Positions 46,362-58,200 of a stretch of 64,000 bases of DNA are shown here, in pieces. Position numbers and translations under genes: made by a program. This stretch comes from Cenococcum geophilum 1.58 (Eukaryota; Ascomycota; Dothideomycetes; Gloniales; Gloniaceae). The notes under the pieces were generated by a model. The model worked only from the letters and a program-made list of their open reading frames with translations, was not told the DNA's origin and made no database searches. The DNA lies in NCBI GenBank assembly GCA_001692895.1, contig KV748197.1, forward strand, positions 2,051,813-2,115,812, in the 5' to 3' direction. Every line of letters begins with the position of its first letter. The stretch's first letter is position 1.

Positions 46362-47020
46362 GGGACATCCCCTAATTGATATGCGGATACCCCCTAATTA
46401 ATACGCGGACACCCCCCACTGATTGAGTTTAGTTCCTTCCTGATCAAGTTAGAATATCGCGTGAATTTAAGCTGTCTGCATCGTGAAAATCAAATTGTTA
46501 AGATGCAACTTTTGTGATTGTAACATCTCGATCAAGTCTTGATTTCAACTATAGTACAGCTAGTAGAGTTCAAATTAAAGCTCGAATGTACCAAAGGAAC
46601 CCTCAGCAAAGTCCTCATGAAAGGGCAAAGCTCCTAGGCCTCTAAAAGCCTGCTGAATATCACCACCAATATCGGGCGAGGCACCTCCAAATAGTGTCTT
46701 GAGTTCTACCATCATTTGCACCACCTGTAACCCCCCTACCTGCTCCTGAGTCGATTGATTCGATTACGTAGTATCATTAGTTGCAAGCTCCGGAAAGTCG
46801 TACACCTTCTAGGGGGGTGGGTTGAGAGCCATGGTGGAGGTAAGGCAAATGCGAGGTGATGTTTCGTGTATGGGCGCGCGACGGTCGCGCACTCATGCAG
46901 ATGCAAACAACCTAAATTCACGTGATATTCTAACTTGGTCAGAAAGAAACTAAACTCAATCAGTGGGGGGTGTCCGCGTATCAATTGGGGGGTGTCCCCT
47001 TACCGCTGCCCTTAAAATAT

Positions 47021-47040
47021 TATCCCTTAACCCGTTGAAA
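47021..47040. repeat. Single end like the mariner MITE at 16446
   Basis: TATCCCTTAACCCGTTGA matches the TA plus terminal repeat of the MITE at 16444-16460 with one change. No matching right end was found before the next gene, so this is a truncated copy or chance. Confidence 0.4.
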
Positions 47041-47162
47041 TTCGTCCAACGATTATCCATTAAAGTATCTGGATTAGCGAAAGACACCCAATGAAATTTA
47101 GTCGTGAATTTAAGCGGCCTAACACAGTATAATCTCATTTATTAGGATATCACTGCTAGAAG

Positions 47163-50100
47163 CTAATGCCATTTCTCCTGTATCCACTTCTTTACGTCCT
47201 CTCTATCTTTCTCGTCCTGAAGAAAAGAGGCTACCCAGCGGTCCGCTTTCTCGATTATCAACTGCCAAAGGTCTTCTGACTCTGGGAATTGATTGCGAAT
47301 GAAGGAGATGACGATCAAGGTCTCACCTATTTCACCCGGCTCCTTTTCATCAAACGCAGATGGCGTCCAGGATGACTTGGAAGACAACAAAGCCTCAAGC
47401 TCAGTAAAGTCTGTGAAATCGAAATGGCCCAGTAAGTCATTTCGCAGCTCAACAGCCAAGGAGCTAAGACGGAAACCCCCTTCGAAGGTTTGTATATCGA
47501 TGAGATCCATAAGAGTAATATGCTGGGGCACATTTGAGCTCATAGGTGTCTCGATTGGAGCATCGCATGTAGTAGCCATTACCTCTAACTCTTTCGGGGT
47601 CACGTCCTCTGAGGATGTGACACTTGATGTGGATTTATTAGAAGAGTGTCGCGGTTTTGTCAATTTCCGTAACAGTCGAGGCAAGCTCCAGCGGTTCTTC
47701 TGTTTCCCAGGTTCTTTGACTTGTCCGGCCGCTGTACTTCTCATAGATGGCCGGAAAATCCCCCCACCCCCATGCGCTTCGGTGGCGGATAGTAGTCCTG
47801 GTTGTAGCACCGTGTCTATTAGTGCTTTTGAAGTTATTGTGTCACTGCGGCATAACGATGTCGGTAGTGTGGCTCCGGAGAACGCCGCATTTTCCAACGA
47901 TGGCTGTTTTCCGATATTTTCTCCACTTACGTTAGCCATGGAAAGCCCAGAATAGGAGGGACCCAGGGACAGAATTGTGGGGGCGGAGGACGGAGGGCGG
48001 GAAATCCGGAGGGAGTCTGTGCCCCTATTGGCGGGGGGAGGAGGGCGGAGGGCGGGCAATCCGGGGGAAGCCTGTGCCCCCCCTCCCATGATGAGGTCCA
48101 CAATGCCATTTTTTGAATTTATTGTGCTACCAGAGCGTGCCAAACTTACTCCACTTGTTCTCCTGGCTCGACCTGCGGAAAAGGGAGGGGATAGTGTGTA
48201 CCCCACCCCGGGTAGAACTGGTAAATTTGGATCCAAGTCTGGTGCACTCGAGGGAGGCTTAGGTGTTGTAAAGTTATGTGTAGTACGAGGACTTTCTTGG
48301 AAGTCAAGTCGAGAGATGCGGTTGGAATCTCTTGTAGCGGTGCTAGCTTCAGAGAAATACCTGGACATGGGGATTGAGTGGGGAATTATCGCTGAAGGGG
48401 GACAGGATAGTCCGTTGTCCCCTCCCATGGTGAGGTCCACAATGTCATTTTGTGCGCCTAATTTGAAGTTACTACTCGGCCCGACTGCAAAGTTACGCGG
48501 TCTTGTCAAACTAGCCAGTTCAAAACGTGAGGGTTTATACAACCTTGCCAAACCCTCCGTGTGGCTATCGCGATCGACCGCAACGAAACTAGTCCATTTC
48601 CCGGCAATTCTCCACTTGAGTCCAATGCGCTCGGCTTCTTGCCGGACCAGGTGATCAAGGGCAGACGGGGTGCTCGATTTCCCCCTGAAGATACTAGAGC
48701 GAGATGCAGAAGCATGTATCCAACTATGGCCGGCCTCAAGGTCCAGTATTGCACTTTTGGCGGCAAGATGATGGATTATGGGTGATTTGGTAATAGTATG
48801 CTCAACCGGTATATCTACAGAGATAGTCTCTCCTGAAGATGTTGAAGCCTTGACGTTTATCGCTTGCGGAAGCGGCTCTTGATCTTGATTGAAAAGGAAG
48901 AATATTGATGATCGTGCAAAGGGATGTAGTGAATGCATGCGGTACGGCGCCTGGATGTGCGCAGGTAGTGGAAGAGAGACCGCAGGCCCTGCCAAATTTT
49001 CGGTCGTTTTAGGAGTGGATGGCTTTTTCAGAGACTCCGTGAATCTAGAAAGTGTCATCTCACATTTCCAACTTGCTGGTGACAGAGCTCCTTTGAGCAT
49101 CCGGATGACTCTGTCTTCCCACCGTCCATGCGTATCAACTGCAACGACTTCACCAAAGCCCCCGCCTTGTCGCCCAATCCCTTCGACAAGTCTGTGAGAG
49201 ACAGCATAGCCAATCCCAAGTGTAAAGAAGCGAAGTCCGCCTTCAGAGTCCCTAGTTGCCTTGCCTACAAAGTCTGTAGTTTCCTCGGTATTCCAGACTT
49301 CCCCATCTGTAAGGAGGATGACTTGAGTAGTGAAGTTTTCGTGGTTCAACCGCTGCTCTACCACGCGTTTCAAAACCGGGAGAATCTCTGTGCCGCCCAT
49401 ATTAGCGCTGAAAGTTGTGGAAACATGGCGAATCGCAGCATCCAAAGATTCCTGCGAATATTGTCTCGATTTTTTCCACAGTGACGAGTAATTACTGCCG
49501 AATGAGTAAATGTTAAAATGACATTCTTTCGGGAGACTCTTTAGGAACACCGTCATGGCATCTCTAAGCGTGTTCATTTTAGAGCCCCCCATAGATCCGG
49601 AGCGGTCGGCAATGAAAATAATCTCCCCGTTGAAATCATCTACCAAAGCGGGCGAGGGGAAAAGATCCCGCGGGTTTAAGGTAACCATCATGGCCGACTC
49701 GCCTATCTGATCCAAAGCGGTCTCTACCAGAGCACGGGATTGGAGTAGAGACGTTCCTGACGCAAGAATAAGAAGAACGAAATCCTTGCCTAGCATAGCA
49801 GATCGGTCTGACAGCATAGCACAGGCCTTTCTGGGATCAAAACCCACAGGTTCCGGTGGATGGGCAAGATCGCCAAAATCGCTTGCGAGCGCTGGAGCGC
49901 CTGAAATTCCCATTTCTACTGAGATGGGATGGGTGCGGCTCTCAAGCTTCTGTATTGGTACTACCGCGGTAACGTCAACTTTGATCTTCAAGCCTTTCTT
50001 GATGTAATCCCCGGTAATCCCAGTATCTGCGCTCTCGGAAAAGCTGTTTGGAGGCGTTCCATATCTTGGTGCGACGGACGTGGGGATAGTAACCAGGACG

Positions 50101-50723
50101 CCTTCACCTCCGACGTCCGCGTTGAGCTCGTTGATATATACGATTTCTATCTTGACGCTTGTTTTAGGAGGGATATTGCCCAAGTGGGTCTCGAAAACCT
50201 CGGGGGTATGCTCCTCCAATAATGCAGCTACGCGCTGGTCCGCGACTGCCTTTATGTATTCAGCTTTAGCCTCCACTTTCGGTTTGACCTGGCCTTCAAG
50301 GACCCTATCATCACCAACAAAACACCTAAAAGACACAACTGCAGCGCCATCGTAGAGTGGGAAAGTGTAATTGGCCTCTTTGATACAAATGTTGGAGATG
50401 TTGGAGAAGGTCTGTGTGAGCGTAGTTCGAGAAATAGTCGAGTTGACGTCGACATCAATCGAAACGCTAAGCAGGGGCAGACAGCGGATTAGCCTAGAGT
50501 CTTGCGATGATGCATCTTCGACCTCACGGAACCGAGGGAACAATGAAATTTCGCCTTGATCAGTGCTTGTCGTATGCGCGAAGGTGCCTGCCTGTTGGAA
50601 CTGCTGGGTGTTGAAGAAAATGCCAGAAGGAAGACGCTCAAAGTCGATCTCTTCGTGTGAGCCGTAACGGTAGGCCATAGTTGAATGATTACGACAAGAA
50701 GTGCGGCTCTCAGCTGCCACCAT
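47163..50723 (-). CDS. VIT and von Willebrand factor A domain protein
   Basis: Single uninterrupted frame of 1186 residues from ATG 50723; a second Met at residue 16 (MAYRYGSHEEIDF) is an alternative start. Residues about 85-215 form a vault/inter-alpha-trypsin (VIT) domain (TLTQTFSN, YTFPLYDGAAVVSF, LGNIPPKTSVKIEIVYINEL). Residues about 366-545 form a VWA domain whose metal-binding MIDAS motif is intact (IIFIADRSGSMGG at 368-380; TQVILLTDGEVWN later). The middle-to-C-terminal part is Ser/Pro-rich and twice contains IVDL.MGG. A conserved-looking C-terminal helical end (LWQLIIEKADRW) closes it. Fungal VIT/VWA proteins are of unsettled function, probably protein-binding scaffolds. It is divergent from the gene at 51096. 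No RIP or breaks seen. Confidence 0.93.
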   Translation of the reverse strand: MVAAESRTSCRNHSTMAYRYGSHEEIDFERLPSGIFFNTQQFQQAGTFAHTTSTDQGEISLFPRFREVEDASSQDSRLIRCLPLLSVSIDVDVNSTISRTTLTQTFSNISNICIKEANYTFPLYDGAAVVSFRCFVGDDRVLEGQVKPKVEAKAEYIKAVADQRVAALLEEHTPEVFETHLGNIPPKTSVKIEIVYINELNADVGGEGVLVTIPTSVAPRYGTPPNSFSESADTGITGDYIKKGLKIKVDVTAVVPIQKLESRTHPISVEMGISGAPALASDFGDLAHPPEPVGFDPRKACAMLSDRSAMLGKDFVLLILASGTSLLQSRALVETALDQIGESAMMVTLNPRDLFPSPALVDDFNGEIIFIADRSGSMGGSKMNTLRDAMTVFLKSLPKECHFNIYSFGSNYSSLWKKSRQYSQESLDAAIRHVSTTFSANMGGTEILPVLKRVVEQRLNHENFTTQVILLTDGEVWNTEETTDFVGKATRDSEGGLRFFTLGIGYAVSHRLVEGIGRQGGGFGEVVAVDTHGRWEDRVIRMLKGALSPASWKCEMTLSRFTESLKKPSTPKTTENLAGPAVSLPLPAHIQAPYRMHSLHPFARSSIFFLFNQDQEPLPQAINVKASTSSGETISVDIPVEHTITKSPIIHHLAAKSAILDLEAGHSWIHASASRSSIFRGKSSTPSALDHLVRQEAERIGLKWRIAGKWTSFVAVDRDSHTEGLARLYKPSRFELASLTRPRNFAVGPSSNFKLGAQNDIVDLTMGGDNGLSCPPSAIIPHSIPMSRYFSEASTATRDSNRISRLDFQESPRTTHNFTTPKPPSSAPDLDPNLPVLPGVGYTLSPPFSAGRARRTSGVSLARSGSTINSKNGIVDLIMGGGAQASPGLPALRPPPPANRGTDSLRISRPPSSAPTILSLGPSYSGLSMANVSGENIGKQPSLENAAFSGATLPTSLCRSDTITSKALIDTVLQPGLLSATEAHGGGGIFRPSMRSTAAGQVKEPGKQKNRWSLPRLLRKLTKPRHSSNKSTSSVTSSEDVTPKELEVMATTCDAPIETPMSSNVPQHITLMDLIDIQTFEGGFRLSSLAVELRNDLLGHFDFTDFTELEALLSSKSSWTPSAFDEKEPGEIGETLIVISFIRNQFPESEDLWQLIIEKADRWVASFLQDEKDREDVKKWIQEKWH

Positions 50724-51095
50724 AAGGTCTATTTAAAAGGCTGGCAAGGCAGCAAGGCAACAAAGCTGCCAATGCAACAAGGCAGAAAGGCGAAGGGCGC
50801 ATAGCCACTTCCCACGGCTCATGTTTAGCGTGCAGAATGTTTTCAATGAATGTAAAAGATCCACTTTTTACTCCAATCACCTGCGACTCTGCGACCGCTG
50901 AGGCTAACCATATGATGCTGTGTCAGCTCCATCGTGCGACGTGCGGGGTAACCCTCACCGACTGCTTCACACAGAGTGCGGGCCGGATTTTGTTCAATTT
51001 TCGAAAACTGCAATTTCCTTGGAAATCTCGTAGCACCTGATTTGTCGCTTTACATTTCCAAATCACCCTTCTTTGATTCAGTTGCAGCTTCCTCG
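50724..51095. promoter_or_regulatory. Shared divergent promoter interval
   Basis: 372 bp separate the start codons of the minus-strand VIT/VWA gene and the plus-strand STAND-domain gene, so both must be driven from here. Near the VIT/VWA start are short GGCAAGGCAGCAAGGCAACAAAG repeats of the GCAAGGCA type (50745-50790). No TATA box is evident. Confidence 0.5.
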
Positions 51096-52444
51096 ATGGC
51101 GTTTTCCGTATCGATAGGCGACGCCATCATGCTATCGAAAATCGCGATGCAGTTGGGCCAAGCTTTTACCTCAGGGCGGAAATCAGCGCAAGCCGAATTT
51201 TTGGAGGTGCAAAACCTCTTATACACCCTGAGCAAGGGCTTGGAAATGCTTGCGCGGCAGACACCCGATGGGTCCGAGATGGAGAGCAAAGGCCCACCTA
51301 ATCAGGCATCAGATAAGGAGGACAAAGAAATGACTGAGTTGAATCACATAATTGCTAACTGCCGGGAGACCTTGTATCATCTCGAATCTGTTGTTATAAA
51401 GTATAGTGTTCTAGATGCGCAGATAGTGGAAACACGAAAAAACAGAATGAGAAGATGGAATGATGAGCTCTTCAAGAATTGGAAGAAGGTCATATGGACC
51501 ACTAAAGGGGGGGATATAGGAATCCTAAAAGTGACCCTCACGGCGCATATTAACGGCTTGAATTTAGCCGTATCCATTCTAAATAGGTATGTGACCCTAG
51601 TAATATTAAATATTGGCCGGGCAATTACTCAGCCTGGAGCCGATGATCAGGAAACAAGGCAAGGCTGTCCACGAGCAAGTGGATATGATCCATACAAAAT
51701 TAGAAGAAATCTACAGTTGGTTTACGGATAATTTGAGAGAGAAGAACACCATGGTACCACAACGTCAAGCATATACGCCGCCAGATGCCACGAATAATGC
51801 ATGCGTTCAGGGAATGAGCTTCGCCGTCTACTGTGAGCGCAACGCTCGGCGCCTCTTGATATGTCCTCACGCCTCCTTCCAGGATGACTGGGTAAGCGCC
51901 AAAGTATCCACAGGCCCCAGGGGAATATTCAAATGCTGTTGTGAAGCAGTTAGTGTGTCTAACAGTAGACCAATTCTTCCTAATTCTGGACCACACTCTC
52001 AGGACCTGAATTTCTCATGTAATAGCCACGACTTCACATATACTGCCCTAGAGAATTAACAAGGACTACTCAGAACTAACCATCTCCTAGTGCTTCCTGT
52101 AAGCCTATTGATCCGTGATGCCGGTCCAGGATATCCACGGAAATGGCGGCTTTTTGCTGCTTCTTTATTCTCAAATGCGCCCGAGGAGCTGGAGTTGACT
52201 GGTATAAATCCATCAAGTAGGACCTCCTACCTTTATTGAACGCCTGTTACTGAGTATGTATCAAGACATAGCGGAGTTTGAAAGGCATGTAGATAGACTT
52301 GCCGTAGCGCAGGCCGTGCACGAATCAAGATTGGGACGAAACGACATGCTGATACATTGTTTGCCTGATGATATGCTAGGTGGCATTTTCTCTATTCTGG
52401 ATACTAAAACGTATTTACCCGCCACGCTCGTCGTACCGTTGTGA
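51096..52444 (+). pseudogene. STAND/NLR-type fungal N-terminal-domain gene, broken
   Basis: ATG 51096 (MAFSVSIGDAIMLSKIAMQL). Exon 1 runs to 51586. A 46-bp intron (51587-51632, GTATGT..CTCAG) joins in phase into LEPMIRKQGKAVHEQVDMIH, then TKLEEIYSWFTDNLR. The sequence resembles the helical N-terminal domain found on fungal STAND/NLR-like or related multi-domain proteins. After a Cys-rich patch the frame hits TAA at 52057, yet the same frame continues coding-like beyond it. A one-base frame change near 52230 leads into TFIERLLLSMYQDIAEFERH and HESRLGRNDMLIH, ending at 52444. The stop plus the shift argue for a pseudogene; unrecognised introns are the alternative. No NACHT, NB-ARC or repeat domain follows. 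Confidence 0.65.
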
Positions 52445-53600
52445 ATCGTCCCGCTAAACTTTCTTAGGACACAGGAACCCTCTTCTCACATTATAGGCGT
52501 ACACTTCACTGCTAATGGGCGCCGCTTTACCCAGCTCACTCGGTCCGTACAGTTACTTCACTACAGATATCTGGCAGCGGTAACCATACCGTCCTCAGCA
52601 TCGGACGTTGTTGGAGACCTAGCTCATCAAGCCCACGCTGAGCTCATCTTTCATTGCAAGGCGGGAACCTCTAGATACGACGATGGACAAAGCGAGCTGC
52701 GATACGTAGTCCACAGTGAGCCATCAAAAGCCATCACAGATAGATTGGAAGCACGAGACTAAATATTACAGTTATTCACAGCACCACAGTTAAGCGGACA
52801 GCGAATCAGCGCGTCATTTCCATTGTAGATGTTTTTTGCATGTCGGAGAGTGAGAACGCAAAAGTAGACGAAAAGCCACGGATCAAGTGCAGCGTCGTTG
52901 AAGTTGAGTTTGACACTCGTTCATGTAGGTTTCTAGTCGTTACCCAACGTTGTAGCCCTGCTTAGCGAAGGAAACAGCAGCAGAACGGTTTTTCATCAAC
53001 TTGGAAGCAATGAAGGAAGAGTTATTTATTTTATACCTTCAGTGTCCTCTTTCGGGAGAGCAATTAGTGTTCCAGTGGTATATATCAACCGCAAAAGAAC
53101 AAATACCCCAGAAAGTAACTAATACCAGCTTCATAGGGCAGCTGGCAACCTAATGGTCCGCGACTTTATCTTCAGAGATGCTCAGTTAAGCATGATAATG
53201 AACAGTCTAACCGGCAAATATCGATTGATACTGGTTAGCGCTTGCCATTCCGTGTCTGTTTGTGTAGAATGTAAGTCTACTATGCGCAGTAACTGTTGAG
53301 CTCTGGCTCTTAATACTTAGCTCACACATCGTCAGTACCGCAAGACTTCTTCCAAAAGACGGATTCTGAGTTTAATCCGGTTAGAATCAGTCAGAACTAC
53401 CTAGCTTGGTTCGTCGAAGTTGGAACGGAGGGAACGACTGTCATTAAACAGTCGATGGGGTTCAGCTTTCTTCCCATTGATCGAGGCCGTAAGTCTAGTT
53501 TTGTCCCTCTTTTACGAATAGTACTAACTTTCCTAGCGAATCAAAGCTTACCAATTATTAAGCGCCGAGAACCTAGGGAATATCTTCCTTTGTTAGAAAA
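52445..53600. other. Gene-free interval
   Basis: Normal-composition sequence without a credible open frame. Possibly the eroded 3' part of the preceding gene. I see no repeat or RNA gene. Confidence 0.45.
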
Positions 53601-54079
53601 CGACTAATTGCCCTAGATTAATTGTGGTAGGGCATCTAATACGGGGGTAGTAGGCCAGAGGACTAATATATAGAATATAGGGTGGATTTAAACCGTATTA
53701 GGGAGCTTTAATTAGTAGGTATAAGGAAGGGTAACTTTTTTAATTTTATAAGGGCTGGCGTTTCTCTAATTAAGTTTTTTAATAAGTTAGTTTATGTTTA
53801 GATTTCTTATATCTAATTAGAGTATTAAGAAATTGTCTACGTGCTAAAACCCTAAAGCTTTTAAAGCCTCTTAGAGCCTCTTACTAGTTCTATTAAAAAT
53901 ATACTAAAAACCTATTTAGAACTAAGCGGGACTACTAGGAGGCTTTTATAATATTTTTATACTCTAGTTCCTAATAGGACCCTACTAGAACCCTAATCAG
54001 ATAGTTAGTACTATTGGGTTCCCACTATATCTCTAATAGTATAGATAAGAGGCTATACACTTTTCCTAATGGATATCCT

Positions 54080-54860
54080 ATGCGTTATTAATATAGATAT
54101 CTAAGTAGACGAGCCAACTGGGGGCTTTAAATTAAATGATATCTTAGTAAACTTAAAGTTTAAATAGAACAGCGTTATGTCTATTAATTAATTAATTATA
54201 TTATTCTTAGTAAACTTAGCTAAAGGTAGCTATTTTTCCTAGTTATCTTGCAGATAGGAGCAGTATATTTATAGGTATTATTCTATAACCGCGTTCGCAA
54301 TTTTAGTTAAGCTATTTATCTTTAGGTAAAACGTAGTTAAGAGTTATATTTGTAATCTCGCCGTTTATATAAGGCCTACTAGAAGTCTAAAACGAACTAG
54401 CTTCTATAGTTGGATATTATCGAATTAGGAAGTCTATATAGCTTAAAGATATACTTAATAAAATATTTAGCTACTGAGATAGTATTAATTAAGTCTATAA
54501 GACTTATATATCGTATTTTATAAGGCGGTTAACTACTACTATAATATTTATAAATTAGTTATTACTAGGTAAGTCTACTATAAAGTTAATTAAGATATTA
54601 CGCTATTTTTGTATTAGAATTAGTAATAGTTAAAGTACTCCCTATTTCTTATATAAGAAGTTTTCTATAAACATATATTCTATATACTTAGATATATTTT
54701 TATATATAGTTATATATTATAGGCTAGTAATATATATACTAAACTATTTTATACGTCTTTATATGGCCAGAATATCCTACTACCAGAGAGTTGTATATAA
54801 ATTCAAGTATTTTAAATTGTAAGGATTCCGAATTTAGGACTACTATCTTCTATTAATAGT
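54080..54860 (-). pseudogene. Gypsy H2C2/integrase core fragment
   Basis: Minus-strand reading gives VVLNSESLQFKILEFIYNSL, then VVGYSGHIKTYKI (H2C2 zinc-binding region). IVVVNRLIKY corresponds to the family's VVVDRLTKM, with the Asp changed to Asn. ISLSYIDFLI, GEITNITLNY and a QY...Y.Q...W-like stretch follow. The order matches gypsy integrase. Many stops are present. Confidence 0.65.
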
Positions 54861-55191
54861 ATAACCGGTTATTATAAATCTTATATTTGGTAAGCGTAAT
54901 GTCTTTATATTATCGTTTTTCTATTTAAATCGCTTTTATTATTATTATTATTAATTCTATTTATTTCCCAATTCGACCCCTTTTCTAGGTCTATATAGCC
55001 TTCTACCTTCTATTTATAGGAAAAATTCCTAAAAGGGAAAAACCTTAGTATAGCCTTTTAGCTAGTCTTAGGGCGTTATAAAAATCAGCCTCTATACCTC
55101 TATACGGTAGAGCCTAGAAACCTAGTATACGGCTATTGGCGTTCTATTAGGATTATACTAATAAACTACTAGAGTAAACGCAGAGACGTAT

Positions 55192-55222
55192 ATACAGCAG
55201 CGCAGCGCCGGCGCTGCGATGT
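55192..55222. repeat. GC-rich 16-bp perfect palindrome in TA-rich DNA
   Basis: GCAGCGCCGGCGCTGC at about 55202-55217 is its own inverse and stands out in otherwise TA-rich, mutated sequence. Confidence 0.7.
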
Positions 55223-58200
55223 AGTAGTGGCGTAGAGAATTTTTTTCGCTAGAAAGGTAAGTCCCAACGGAAGCTTTAAAAACGACCATTATATCTTAGT
55301 CTCGGCCGTTACGTCTATATATTGAAAATACTACTTAAACCATGGCACCTTATCTGGCGCCCCTCTTCTACCTTCTATATAAATACCTATATAGCCTAAT
55401 AACTGAATAAGCCGCGTACGGCGACTAATAAGCCGTGTATGGTGACTAAACGAGCCATATCCCTTGCAACGTCAGGGTCCTTAGAGTAAGTAGTCCATAC
55501 GGGAAAACTTATAAATTTCTAAGTATAGGCACCGAATCCAGCCAATTTAATTGGTTAGTTTTTATCGATAACTTAAGGACCTATTTTAACGTTATAAGGG
55601 ATAAACCGAATAAACTTTATACGCCTTAGAAAGTCTATAATAAGCCTCTTATTCCCTACTCTACCTAATAACCTAGACTTACCACGCAGTATTCCGTCTT
55701 CCTCTATATCTTTAGCTAGGGATATATATAGGGGACCTAGGTTAGGGCCCTAGGTAAAAACACCTAGTTTTTATACATCTCACTATTCCTTTAAGGTAGA
55801 AATTATATTATAAGTAGGAGGACTATAGGCGTATATATATATATATAGGGTATTTAAATAGAAGCAAGGGCGGGATTATATTAATTCTCTAGCATTTATA
55901 AATTTAATAGAAATTATAGTATAAATGGCGGATAAGGCAAAATAGGTAATTAGGATCCTCCTATATAGGAGTCTTAAAGCAGTAACCTAACGGTGTTTTC
56001 CCTCCCATTAATATAGTACGGGCGTATTACCTAAAGGGGTATACTCTATATTACTACTTAAGTCTTTATTAGAGGTTTTATGTACCTATATTACGGCAAT
56101 AGTCTATATAGACCTTAATTAGGACCGTATTAGACGTTAATTAAGAATTAAGAAGATGAATAATAATTTAGCTAGTCTTACGCGCTCCGCCTTTACCTAG
56201 CCTATTTACCTTAACAATATATTTACCTTTCATACTATGCTTTTAAGGTATTTTAGAAGGCCTAGGGAGTAGTAAAAGGGTCTAGTAATTCGCCTATATA
56301 CCGCCTTTAGCTTAGTAGGGGTATCTAGTCCCTAAGGGCCTAGAAGGGGGTATATCCTCCTATATCCTCCTATTATAGTAGGGTAAATTGGCCTACTAGA
56401 TTTAATATCTAGATTAGGTATAGGTTTAGGAGTATATAGGCCTTTTAAAGGGTATATAGACTAGTCCGTGGCCCTAGAGTCTTTAATAACTTGGATAGGC
56501 TCGACGGATATATAGTTAGACACATAATACACTCTTTTCTTCTCTTCTTACTAACTGTTTTCCTACTAATTTCTCTTAACTAACTACGACCGACTGACAG
56601 ACCTACAGCACCGTGACTTCTTGTTTAAAGAGAGACCTTCCCTCTTATATACTTTATAGTATTCTATATAGGGATAACGGCAAGCTCTTTAGATTAGAAG
56701 TTTAGTACTCTATATATAGGAGATACGTAGGAACGTGCTGCAGCTATAAAAGGACTAGAAACTATTAAGTCACTATTACTAAAAGCCGTTAAGTTATTAA
56801 TAGGTGTAGAAATTAAGTACGGAACTACTAGCGACATATACGTAGACATTACTATTATTAAAATAAGTTAATAACACTTTTAGAGATTATTATTTAAGAC
56901 CTATAGTAGACAGAATAGATAACTAGGAGTAGAAATATAAGTATAGGGTATAGCAGGACGAAGGATAAAAGAGAGTTATAATACATTAGAACTAGTAAAA
57001 AGAAGTCTTTAATTTTTTATTTACTATATTTATAACGGTCTATATAATTCTTCTTATATTTATATAAGCCTTTCTTAAATTTATAAGAGTAATAGTAATA
57101 GGACCAATAAGGGAATACTAGATACTAGGCCTATTCCATAATAATAGCGGAAAAGAAAGTAGGCAGCCTATTAACCTATAAAGTTTTTCTAACCTAAAAG
57201 ATATAGTACTAGATCTAACTCCTATAATATCTAAAACTAATAATCTTTAGTAAAAAGAGGATAAGAACTAGAAGGTTAACTTACTTACCTAAAAAAAACT
57301 ATAAGTCTATTACTTTATAATAAACTACTAATAAAATAAGATAAGGTATATATTATAGCCTAGCCTATACTAGCTCTAGGGACTCTAGAGATTTCTTACT
57401 TTATAGGATAAAATGTATTATAATTTATTAAATTGCATAAGCAACTATATATTTAATACCGTAATATAAATAATAAGATATAAGGGAACTGGGAGTTCCT
57501 AAAGTTAATATAGTAAAAAAAGGCTTAACTTAGTACAATTAGTTAATAGAGGATACTATCTATATTTAACACATTACAAACAGCTATCCCCCTACTGGAG
57601 TAGCTACTTGTAGTTTTATCTGGCGCCGTCTAGTTAGGACTTTACTAGATTAAGGCAAAGCCTCTAATTAGTTCAATTCTATTTATAGCTTAGACTAGAT
57701 ATACCTTATTATCCTAACTTAGGTCTACTTAGGCTCCGTATAAGGCGGTAAGTCCTCCTCTACTCCAATTATTTTAAGATTATTACTATTTATAATAAAG
57801 CCCCCCTTTTTACGGATTTTAACCCTAAAATCCTTAATATAGCTCTTTAGAAATTAAGCTTTCTTAACCAAAAGACTAGGGACTAGTAGCCTGGTACTAT
57901 TTTATATAATAGTTTCAAAATATAAAAATTTTAAACTCTTTAGTTACTCCCTTATTAATCTTAGTAACTCGCTCTTAGGCTTTATCTTACTTTTTAGTCC
58001 AATTTACTCCTCTCTAGCTCTTTATAAGCTCTTTTAGTTCTTATTAATAATTTTACCAATAATTCTAACCCTTATAGTCCCAAATATTCTAACTAACTTT
58101 AATTAGTAATAGTCTGCTTCTTTTTTGGTTTTTTTTCTCTTTTTTATCTAGGACCTACTTACTTAAGTCTATTATCCTTTAGCCCAATATAGTAGTAATA

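Larger units (their letters stand above)
37325..47014 (-). mobile_element. Internally deleted MULE derivative, split by a Copia-type element
   Basis: The right end at 46900-47011 (CACGTGATATTCTAACTT, GTGGGGGGTGTCCGCGTATC) is the inverse of the left end at 46367-46480 and resembles the MULE ends at 26156. The interior on the minus strand joins an N-terminal MULE fragment (GCCCATAC.., MALNPPP) directly to the C-terminal fragment of the same family, with the catalytic part deleted. The outermost left tip (TAAGGGCAG at 37325-37333, mirrored by CTGCCCTTA at 47006-47014) is separated from the rest by the Copia-type insertion at 37341-46361. No target duplication was recognised outside. Confidence 0.7.

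Noticed and set aside
46129-46368. 79-residue minus-strand frame, repeated at 37187-37567 and partly at 11360-11590.
   Set aside because: The shared peptide arises because all three lie in copies of the same LTR; not a gene.
47293-50355. Multiple plus-strand frames opposite the VIT/VWA gene, up to 225 residues.
   Set aside because: Low-complexity readings antisense to an intact domain-bearing 1186-codon frame.
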